Below are positions 57,601-64,000 of a stretch of 64,000 bases of DNA, in pieces. A model generated the notes under the pieces. The model worked only from the letters and a program-made list of their open reading frames with translations. It was not told the origin of the DNA and searched no databases. The stretch comes from Myxococcales bacterium. Its GTDB lineage: Bacteria > Myxococcota_A > Polyangia > Nannocystales > Nannocystaceae. The stretch lies in NCBI GenBank assembly GCA_020633335.1, contig JACKDU010000011.1, forward strand, positions 248,001 through 312,000, in the 5' to 3' direction. Both the position numbers and the translations under genes were made by a program. Positions within the stretch are counted from its first letter, which is position 1. Each line of letters begins with the position of its first letter.

Positions 57601-60600
57601 GGAGGAGCTCGCAGCGGGCGTGGGCGTCGCTCGGACGGCGTGCGAGCTCGAGGAGCGCCTCGACCTGCTGGGCGTAGCGATCGATGAGGCCGATCCGGAC
57701 CGCGAGGTCGCGGGCCGCCTCGTGGCGGGCGGGCGAGCCGGGGTCGGCCTCGAGCGCCCGGAGGCGGGCCTCGAGGGCGTCCTCGGGCTGGCCGAGGTCA
57801 CGCTCGTAGACCTCGGCGAGCTCGCCGAGGATGTCGGCCCGCTGCCGCGCCTGCTCGACGTGGCCGAGGCGGGCCTCGATCACCCGGCGGAGGAGCGCGA
57901 AGTCGCGGCGCTCGCGGAGGTCGGCCTGGAGGCGCGGGGCCTCGGCGTCGCTCTCGGCGAGGGCGTCGATCGCCGACTCGACGAGCTCGGTCGCCTTGTC
58001 GTCCTGGCCGCGCTCCTTGGCGATCCGGCTGAGCTTGAGGAGGACCTCGGCGGGGCCGATCTCGGCGGCCTCGCCCTCGCCGGCCCGGCGGAGGTTGACG
58101 AGGAGGGTCCGGTAGGCGCGCTCGGCCCGGGCGAGCTGACCGCTCTGGCGGGCGAGCTCGGCGAGGGTGCGGAGGATCGCGATGTTGCCCGGATCCATGC
58201 TCGAGGCCGCCTCGAGCTGATCGATCGCCGGCGCGATCTCGCCCTCGGCGTGGAGGACCTGGGCGAGGAGGAGGTGGATCTGCGCGCGCTCCGGCGAGCG
58301 CCGGCGGCCGAAGCCCTCGATCAGCTCGGCGAGGAGCGACTTGGCCTCCGGGAGGCGGCCGCTGCTCAGGAGGCCCTTGGCGAGCATCACCTTGAGCGAG
58401 CGGTCGTCGGGGGCGATCTCGAGGGCGCGCTCGAGGACCGGGACCGCGAGCTCGGGGGCGCCGATCTTCTCTTGATAGAGGGTCGCGGCCTCGCGGGCGT
58501 AGTTGAGGACCGTGCTCGCGTCGGTGATGTGGCGGGCGGCGGTCGCCAGGGTGTCGGCGAGCGCCATCGTGTTCTGCTGCGCGCGGAGGAGGCCGAGGAG
58601 GAGCTTGCGGACCTCGCCGTTGCGCGGCGCCTCGTTGAAGGCGGTCTGCAGGCTCTTGATCGCGTCGTCCTGGCGCTCGGCGGCGATCTGCGCCCGCGCG
58701 AGCTTGAGGAGGATCGCCACCCGCTCGTTGGCGGCCGCGCCGTCGAGGCGCCGCTGCAGCCAGAGCGCGGCCTCGCCGGGCTCGTCGCGCTGGAGGTGGA
58801 GGCGGGCGAGGGCCTCGATCGCCGCGTGGCTCGGGGCGATCTCGACGACCGCCCGGTAGGCGGCGACCGCCCGGCTGGGCTCGCCGAGCGCGTCCTCGGC
58901 GAGCTGGGCGACCCGCAGCCAGAGGTCGGCGGCGCCGGGCTGGCCGTGGGCGGCGAGCTGCCGCGCCTGATCCTCGAGGACCTCGGCGAGCTCGGCGTAG
59001 CGGCCGCGCTCGCTGAGGATCGCCTGGAGGGTCTCGAGGGTCTCGGCGTGGCCGGGGCGCTCGGAGAGGTTGGCCCGGAGGGCGGCGATCCGCGAGTCGC
59101 GGGTCTCGAGCTCGCCGGCGAGGCGGGCGATCTCGAGGCGGAGCTCGAGGCGGCGATCACTCTCGTCGGTGTGGGCGAGCTCGCGGGTGCGGAGCTCGAG
59201 GAGCTCGGCGGTGCGGCCCTCCTCCTCGCAGAGGCCGGCGACCCGGAGGATGTCGCTGAGGTGCTCGGCGCCCTCGCTGAGGATCCCGAAGTAGAGGTCG
59301 ATCGCCCGCGCGCGCTGGCCGACGCCGGCGAGGAGCTCGGCGGCCTGGCGCCGGAGCTCGCGCGACTTGTCCGGGGTCACCGGCAGGGTCGCGCCGTCGA
59401 GGAGGAGGCGGGCGGCGAGCTCGGGGGACGAGCGCTTGCACACCTCCTCGAGGGCCCAGATCGCCGCGCCCTCGGGCTGGATCACCCCGGTCGCCTCCTC
59501 GCCGCGCGACCACATCCGCGCGGCCTTGCGGTAGAGGCGGTAGAGGGTGTTGCGGGTGACCTCGTCGTCGTCGCCGGCGAAGGCCATCGCCGCCGCCTCG
59601 CGGAGCGCGTCGAGGTCGGAGATCGCGATCGCGTCGATCCGCAGGAGGGTGTCGATCCGCTCGCCCGGCGAGCGCGAGCGCAGGCGGTGGGCGAGGTTGC
59701 GGAGCACCTCGAGGTCGTTGGGATCGCGGATCGACGCCTTCTGGGTCGCGGCGATCGCCGCCTCGTCGGCGCCGGCGTGGTCGTACCAGTCGGCGATCGT
59801 CAGCTCGAGGTGACGGGCCGAGGTCGGGGTGAGGCGCTCGCCGAAGGCGTCGGCGGCCATCTGGGTCGCGTCCGCGAGGTCGCGCCAGGCGTTCGCGTCC
59901 TTGGCGGCCGTGGCGATCTCGGCGAGGAGGCCGGCGTCGTGGCTCTCGTGGCCGCGGAGCGCCTTGACGACCGCCTCGGCGGCGACCGGCCAGCGGCTGG
60001 CGCGGGCGGCGTGGCGGGCGGTCGCCTCCTGGAAGTCGAGGCGCTGGGGCTCGAGGCCGGCCGCCTTGGCGAAGGCGGCCGAGGCCTCGCCCGCGTCGCG
60101 GAGCTCGTCGGCGAGGACCTTGCCGCGGGCGAAGTAGAGCTGGGCCGAGCGCGCGGGCGCGTCGGCGGCCCGCTCGGCGGCGCTGGCGAGGACCGCCGCG
60201 AGGTCCTGCCAGGCGTTGGTCGCGGCCGCGAGGCGGGTGAGCTCGTGCTCGCGGGTGACGTCGCCGGGGTCGAGGACGAGGGCGCGGGCGAGCATCTCGC
60301 GGGCGCCGACCGGATCCTCGCCGCGGGTCTCGGCGAGGTGGGCGGCCTCGCCGAGGATCCGCGCGCGCGTGTGATCGTCGGGGGCGAGCTCGAGGCGGTG
60401 CTCGACGAGGTCGAGGACGCCGCCCCACTCGTCGGTGCGGCGGTAGGCGTCGAGGAGCGCCCGGACCGCGATCTCGCGGCATGTCTCTTCGGACAGGACT
60501 TCGCGGAGCCCGTTCAGCGCCTCCTTGCGCCGGGGGTCGAGCGAGAGCGCCTCGGCGTAGAGCTGGGCGGCCTTGGCCTTGTCCTCGAGGTCGCGGAGGT

Positions 60601-62389
60601 GGATCTCGGCGGCCCGGACGTAGAGCCAGCCGGTGTGGGTCGCGCTGGTCGACGCCGAGCGCTCGAGGAGGGTGGCGAGCTCGCCGAAGCGGGCGCAGGC
60701 GGTGAGCTGGCGGTCGAGCGCGCCCAGGACCTCGGGGTCCTCGCCGAAGCTCTCGCGGACGCCGAGGAGGATGTCGATCGCCCCGTCGATGTTGCCGAGG
60801 CGGAAGGCCTGGAGCTCGGCGGCCTTGAGGAGATCGGCGCGCTGCTGGAGCTTGATCACCGGCGCCTCGGCCCGGCGGAGGAGGGCCGCGGCCAGCTCCT
60901 CCCAGCGGCTCAGCGACTCGAGGAGGCGGATCACCGCGCTCATCGCCGTCACGTCGCCGGGGTCGGCCTCGAGGCGGCTCTGCCAGATCCCGAGGGCGCG
61001 CTCGCGCTTGCCGAGATCCTCGGCGAGGTTCGCCGCCTCACCGAGGATCGCCTGGCGGATCGCCGGCGCCTTCTCGAGGCTGGCGAGGCGCTCGAGCACC
61101 AGGAGCCGCTCGGCCCGCTGGTGGGGGGCGGTGAGGAGCGACGCGAGGGAGTGGGCGGCGATCGACGCGGTCGACGGCTCGACCTCGGGGCTGTCGAGGA
61201 TCTCGCGGTAGAGGGTGAGGGCGCCGCCGATGTCGCCGAGCGCCTCGCGCTTGATCTGGGCGGCGTCGAGGAGGAGCGCGAGGCGCATCCCGCCCTCGGT
61301 CGCCTGGGCGGCCGCGAGGAGCGCGGCCGAGTGGAGGTCGTGGCGGCCGGAGCGGCTGGCGAGCTGGCGGATCTGCTTGCGCGCGTCGCTGTCGCTCGGG
61401 GTCAGGCGGAGGAGCTGGCGGTAGGCGCCGAGGGCGTCGGCGTCCTGGCCGCGCATCGCCAGGATGTTGCCGAGGTCGCGGTAGAGCGCGCGCTGCTCGT
61501 CGCCCTCGGCGAAGTCGAGCGCCGCCTTGATCAGGCGGATCACGTCGTCGTGGCGCTCGGCGCTGACGTAGGCCTGGCGGAGGAGGGCGAAGGCCTTGCC
61601 GCGGAGGTCGATCGGCGCGGTCTCGTGGGACATCAGCGCCTCGAGCACCGCGAGCGCGCTCGCGTAGCCGGGGACCTCGTCGAGGACCGCCGTCAGGCCG
61701 ACGAGCGCGTGGACCGGCTCGTCGAGGCGCTCGAGGTAGGCGGCGGCGATCCGCACCTTGAGGTCGCGGGCCTCCGAGGCCGGCAGCTTGTCGACCTGAC
61801 CCTCCCAGAGGCCGACGAGGTCGGACCAGCGGCCGAGGCGCTCGAGGAGGCGCTCGACCGTCGCCGCCAGCTTCTGGTTGTCGGGATCGATCGCCACCTG
61901 CTTGAGCAGGTAGTCGGCGGCGAGCTCGGGCTTGTCGGCGAACTCCTTGGCGACGTGGGCGGCCTCAGCCAGGACCTCGCGCCGGAGGTCGTCGTTGCGG
62001 ATGTTGATCAGGACCCGGTCGTAGACCTCGAGGAGCGCGTCCCAGTCCTCGCGGGCGGTGAGCGCGACCGTGAGTCGATCGAGCGCCCACCTCGCGTTGG
62101 GGTCGCGCTCGAGGATCTGGATCAAGAGATCGGTGATCGCCGCCGGCTGGTCGCCGTACCACTCCTCATGGAAGCGGACCGCCCGCTCCGCGAGGTGGGT
62201 GCGGACGCCCTCAGGGAGGTTGCGGCGGAGCGTGTCGCGATAGAGCGCGGCGACCTCGTCGGGCTGTTGCTGGCTCTCGGCCAGGGACTCAAGGTGGTCC
62301 CACGCGTCGTCGCTCTCGGGGGAGCTCTCGGCGGCACGGAGGGCTGCGGCGAGGGAATTCTCGACGCCCGAATCATTCTTGACGCTCAT
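54662..62389 (-). CDS. Giant tetratricopeptide-repeat protein
   Basis: 2,575 residues from the ATG at 62389; the open frame runs 81 residues further upstream but crosses the likely promoter. There is no signal peptide or membrane helix. Almost the whole chain is TPR-like helical hairpins (ALEADPGSPARHEAARDL, AIEIAPSHAAIEALARL types), up to the last residues, which end in a TPR-like hairpin (ARQARIAHRTGDSKRAIFWARRATQEDPELEEAHTLLRHLE). Unlike the TPR giant at the left edge, it has no distinct C-terminal domain. It is a predicted cytoplasmic super-helical scaffold. The antisense strand is open over nearly the same length only because of codon bias. Confidence 0.9.
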   Translation of the reverse strand: MSVKNDSGVENSLAAALRAAESSPESDDAWDHLESLAESQQQPDEVAALYRDTLRRNLPEGVRTHLAERAVRFHEEWYGDQPAAITDLLIQILERDPNARWALDRLTVALTAREDWDALLEVYDRVLINIRNDDLRREVLAEAAHVAKEFADKPELAADYLLKQVAIDPDNQKLAATVERLLERLGRWSDLVGLWEGQVDKLPASEARDLKVRIAAAYLERLDEPVHALVGLTAVLDEVPGYASALAVLEALMSHETAPIDLRGKAFALLRQAYVSAERHDDVIRLIKAALDFAEGDEQRALYRDLGNILAMRGQDADALGAYRQLLRLTPSDSDARKQIRQLASRSGRHDLHSAALLAAAQATEGGMRLALLLDAAQIKREALGDIGGALTLYREILDSPEVEPSTASIAAHSLASLLTAPHQRAERLLVLERLASLEKAPAIRQAILGEAANLAEDLGKRERALGIWQSRLEADPGDVTAMSAVIRLLESLSRWEELAAALLRRAEAPVIKLQQRADLLKAAELQAFRLGNIDGAIDILLGVRESFGEDPEVLGALDRQLTACARFGELATLLERSASTSATHTGWLYVRAAEIHLRDLEDKAKAAQLYAEALSLDPRRKEALNGLREVLSEETCREIAVRALLDAYRRTDEWGGVLDLVEHRLELAPDDHTRARILGEAAHLAETRGEDPVGAREMLARALVLDPGDVTREHELTRLAAATNAWQDLAAVLASAAERAADAPARSAQLYFARGKVLADELRDAGEASAAFAKAAGLEPQRLDFQEATARHAARASRWPVAAEAVVKALRGHESHDAGLLAEIATAAKDANAWRDLADATQMAADAFGERLTPTSARHLELTIADWYDHAGADEAAIAATQKASIRDPNDLEVLRNLAHRLRSRSPGERIDTLLRIDAIAISDLDALREAAAMAFAGDDDEVTRNTLYRLYRKAARMWSRGEEATGVIQPEGAAIWALEEVCKRSSPELAARLLLDGATLPVTPDKSRELRRQAAELLAGVGQRARAIDLYFGILSEGAEHLSDILRVAGLCEEEGRTAELLELRTRELAHTDESDRRLELRLEIARLAGELETRDSRIAALRANLSERPGHAETLETLQAILSERGRYAELAEVLEDQARQLAAHGQPGAADLWLRVAQLAEDALGEPSRAVAAYRAVVEIAPSHAAIEALARLHLQRDEPGEAALWLQRRLDGAAANERVAILLKLARAQIAAERQDDAIKSLQTAFNEAPRNGEVRKLLLGLLRAQQNTMALADTLATAARHITDASTVLNYAREAATLYQEKIGAPELAVPVLERALEIAPDDRSLKVMLAKGLLSSGRLPEAKSLLAELIEGFGRRRSPERAQIHLLLAQVLHAEGEIAPAIDQLEAASSMDPGNIAILRTLAELARQSGQLARAERAYRTLLVNLRRAGEGEAAEIGPAEVLLKLSRIAKERGQDDKATELVESAIDALAESDAEAPRLQADLRERRDFALLRRVIEARLGHVEQARQRADILGELAEVYERDLGQPEDALEARLRALEADPGSPARHEAARDLAVRIGLIDRYAQQVEALLELARRPSDAHARCELLLRLGEVMEKERGDLERAADLYRQAEGTGVRQIDAWRAGARVAAARGDNETQVHLLGLLSRLGAGEDESRVDALYRVAEIQLANPETQNEGLDALLKALADEPRYGRAGLILQQASEHGTPSPRLLELFEQVARRSGDDDLVLAVIERRVARPEATPDEAREGAELALRLEAWDRAEALFQRALALAHGQPLAWALLALAQRRKEAGDLAGAVRWLGEAAEHAELAELLPIAGEIVHLALGEGGDPSLAAKLYERLLERDSSERAIWEPLMVLYRRLGAVDRLEQMVTEIIDGIQSGDERNLLRRALAAELIGREDRNAEVIGLLKAVLADNPEDQEARALLSRQLESAGDSEALAGLLRDQLTAAQKAGDRDAIRMLTIKIANGIRRSQPEEALALAHAALAELPEDPDLLALVLDLGATELTPGERGALMERLLSLSEGATAVKTARDLFELRRANGDDDGARRALEIGLQRSDNDGELFSLLEAHLRDSGQVEALAALLQESAKALDEAGDRSRLLREAALLLRDNQGDPAAAALLLMDASSADPSDPAIKLELATTLSMAGDLQAALETIAAGLKNSPDLAQHVAFLRCRAGIYGRVGELDAALADLDEAYTIDPDVVAEELVQTVHAAMLAASKNEDMEAERTHTLRLVDLLLAHGQPEQARELLAAWVSRASADTDAMTRLWRLDAERGDWESVVNICSKLVIMATGELQAEAGLALADASVHLDRSQAARFGLEYVRSKQPDNRAVREKLQHLYEQLGAVRELAGLLIEDASSQENPTLRLQMLRRVSDMLLDHGDRITLLPVLTEIVNLDPADRESALTLAGVHLQAGNLDQAEAMVDQIIAGMGSRKSPELGQMFYRKALIARAKGDRDSELNHLQEALVNDKDNGLLAAELAELAEVLENWDVAMRVLRTITMMENGECPITKAQAYARQARIAHRTGDSKRAIFWARRATQEDPELEEAHTLLRHLEHE
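57518..57537. repeat. Copy of the dispersed palindrome in the TPR giant
   Basis: ACCTGTCC CTTC GGCCTGGC. The coding strand reads GCC GAA GGG ACA GGT GTC, an island of rare codons. Confidence 0.5.
60479..60498. repeat. Copy of the dispersed palindrome in the TPR giant
   Basis: GCATGTCT CTTC GGACAGGA. The coding strand encodes VLSEETC with codons GAA, ACA and TGC. Confidence 0.55.
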
Positions 62390-62743
62390 AGTCCTGCCTG
62401 GTCTTTCACCCCGCGCGCGGTCCGGCGCCAGGGGCGACGCACTATAGCAAGAACGAGCCGGCCCGAAGGTCGAGCAGGGCCTTGGGCGAGTGTTTGCGCG
62501 GGTCCACGAGGGGAGTGCGGGAGCCGCCTGATCCGACGAATTGCTGACGTTCTCACGATTCCGAAGAGGGGGCTTGAGACCTCTCTCGTAGGGGGCTCTT
62601 GATCCCGAATGTGTGATCGATCGGGAGATCAATCGCAGATGGGCGCGACCACATCTGAGGGTGTGGCCTGGAGGCCTCGCTCTCTCCGACGGCGCCCCCT
62701 CGGCGCTTCTCGTCGGCGCCGCGGGGCACTACCCTCCGCGTCC
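62390..62743. other. Divergent spacer between the TPR giant and the exported repeat protein
   Basis: No gene supported. It contains the TPR promoter, a near-direct repeat GGGGGCTTGAG/GGGGGCTCTTGA at about 62565-62600, and a GATC-rich patch (GTGATCGATCGGGAGATCAA) at about 62612-62632. Confidence 0.55.
62441..62449 (-). promoter_or_regulatory. Extended -10 promoter element for the TPR giant
   Basis: The reverse strand reads TGCTATAGT, an extended -10 with TATAGT, about 52 nt before the ATG. No good -35 box is seen. Confidence 0.45.
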
Positions 62744-64000
62744 GTGCGAGGCTGCGGCAGATCGATCCCGGGCCCCCGGGCGCTCGCCGGCCTCGCGCTG
62801 GCGCTCTGGCTGGGGTCGCAGGGGCTCGCAATCGCCCGCCCCTGGCAGCTCCGCGAGCACGCGACCCCCGCGACGCTCCGCGCCGGCTGAGGTGAGGCAT
62901 GTCGCGGTGACGCTGCGAAACCTCAGCGACGAGCCGATCTCCGAGGCGAGCGGCGATCGCCTCGCCTACCACTGGCGTGATCGCAGCGGGGCGATCATCC
63001 ACCACGACGGCCGCCGCACCCGGCTCCCCGAGGCGCTCGCGCCCGGCGAGGCGGTCACCCTCGACGCGCTCCTCGAGGCCCCGAGCGCGCCGGGATCCTA
63101 CCTCCTGCAGTGGGAGCCGGTCCGCGAGCAGAGGGGGTGGTACGGGCCGCCGCGGCGCTCGCGGTCGCTGCTGATCCCGGTCGAGGTGATCGCCGGCGCG
63201 CCGCCCTGGCGCCTCCTCAGCGAGGATGTCCCGAGGGTCATGTCCGCCGGGGCGCTGGTCGAGGCGAAGGTGCGCCTCGAGAACCTCGGCCCCAAGCCCT
63301 GGGATCCTGCGGCCGGCGATCGCCTGAGCTACCGCTGGCGCGATCCCGAGGGCGCGCTGGTGGTCCGCGACGGCCTCCGGAGCGCGCTCCCGCGGCCGGT
63401 CGCGGTCGGCGAGGCGGTCGAGGTCACGCTGACGATCCGGGCGCCGGCGCGGCCCGGGCCCCGCACCCTCCACGTCGAGCCGCTCCGCGAGGGCGAGCGC
63501 TGGTATGGCGACCTCGCGCCGGCGATCGCGGTCGAGGTCGCGACCCCCGCCCGCGCCTGGGGCCTGGCCGCGGCCGCGCCGCTCGGCGAGCTCCACGGCG
63601 GCGAGGTCGTCGAGGTCGGCGTCGTCCTCGAGAACCTCGGCGAGGAGGTGATCGACCCCGCGGCCGGCGATCGCCTGAGCTACCACTGGCTCAGCGCGGA
63701 GGGGGACCTCGTGATCTGGAACGGCCGCCGCAGCGATCTCGACGCGCCGCTCCTCCCGGGCGAGAGCCGGGCGATCGCCGCCCAGGTGGTCGCGCCGGTC
63801 GAGCCCGGCCGCTACCGCCTGGTCTGGGCGCTGGTCCGCGAGGGCGAGGGCTGGACGCCGGCGAGCCGCGACGATCACGTCGAGGCGCCCGTCGAGGTCG
63901 CGCCCCCCTGGCTCGCCTTCGAGATCGACGAGGTCCGCTGGCCGCGCTGGCTGCCGGCGGCCGGCGAGGGCGAGGTCGAGGTCCGGGTCCGCAACACCGG
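62744..64000 (+). CDS. Exported protein with tandem beta-type repeats; frame break near N-terminus, 3' end outside window
   Basis: A GTG at 62744 opens a signal-peptide-like stretch (RALAGLALALWLGSQGLAIA) that runs into ATPATLRAG and then a TGA at 62888. Skipping the single T there continues in the next frame as EVRHVAVTLRNLSDEPIS, and this frame stays open to the window end. The visible part has three repeats of about 110 residues with the signature V-x-N-L-x-GDRLxYxWRD, G, LPxxVxxGE, APxxPGxYxLxxEPVREGxxWY, each probably an Ig-like beta sandwich. Such repeats occur in exported bacterial proteins, including fusions with glycosyltransferases. A separate short gene starting at the GTG 62892 is the alternative reading. 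Confidence 0.7.

Noticed and set aside
54668..62602. A 2,644-residue open frame on the strand opposite the TPR giant
   Set aside because: It mirrors the TPR gene and results from high GC at third positions; its translation is low-complexity and matches no family, while the reverse strand gives clear TPR repeats.

Overview
The window is about 64 kb of very GC-rich bacterial DNA, with most codons ending in G or C. The family content points to a myxobacterium, most likely of the Nannocystaceae type. The markers are a protein with a MYXO-CTERM sorting tail, two lipoproteins built from DUF4215 (Myxococcus cysteine-rich) repeats, two ADYC-domain lipoproteins, many Ser/Thr/Gly-rich secreted lipoproteins, giant TPR proteins, a FHA-GAF-cyclase and a Ser/Thr kinase paired with an ECF sigma factor. 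No rRNA, CRISPR array, insertion sequence or prophage was seen.

Layout. 0-7.3 kb: 3' part of a giant TPR protein. 7.5-9.2 kb: FHA-GAF-class III cyclase, reverse strand. 9.4-15 kb: a very long coiled-coil protein with a degenerate methyltransferase-like head and an acidic tail carrying seven PLGVIDD peptides; its frame is broken once. 15.1-15.3 kb: tRNA-Leu(CAG) with a clear promoter and terminator. 15.4-25.6 kb: housekeeping and small envelope genes (DUF5818, thiD, LRR lipoprotein, TatD, a GlcD-like FAD oxidase, metallophosphoesterase, SRPBCC, tRNA-Leu(UAG), a glutaredoxin-rhodanese-NifU fusion). 25.7-31.2 kb: lipoprotein, M23 peptidase with MYXO-CTERM, modABC with broken modA, transglutaminase-like protein. 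31.3-33.9 kb: ridA, enoyl-CoA hydratase and acyl-CoA dehydrogenase operon, with two of the three genes frameshifted. 34-43.5 kb: acidic lipoprotein, CBS protein, a 20-repeat DUF4215 lipoprotein, HTTM membrane pair, RimK-like protease, SIMPL protein, frameshifted glycerate kinase, GST, cysteine-rich lipoprotein. 43.6-48 kb: ECF sigma factor and TPR-containing Ser/Thr kinase. 48.2-50.6 kb: tandem ADYC paralogues with duplicated leaders. 50.6-54.5 kb: small secreted protein, hairpin-rich spacer, MFS transporter, 8-repeat DUF4215 lipoprotein. 54.7-62.4 kb: second giant TPR protein. 62.7 kb to the end: exported protein with three tandem beta-type repeats, running off the window.

Two things stand out. 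First, a degenerate palindrome, ACCTGTCC-N4-GGACAGGT, recurs at about 17 places. Inside genes it forms islands of A/T-ending rare codons; outside genes almost every copy overlaps or directly follows a stop codon. I know of no described family it matches. Second, six otherwise well-preserved genes each carry a single 1-nt frame break, which looks more like sequencing or assembly error than decay. Other points of interest are the PLGVIDD scaffold-like protein, the kinase with five Thr-centred N-terminal motifs next to its sigma factor, the ADYC tandem pair with conserved leader hairpins, and the three-module Fe-S/sulfur fusion protein.
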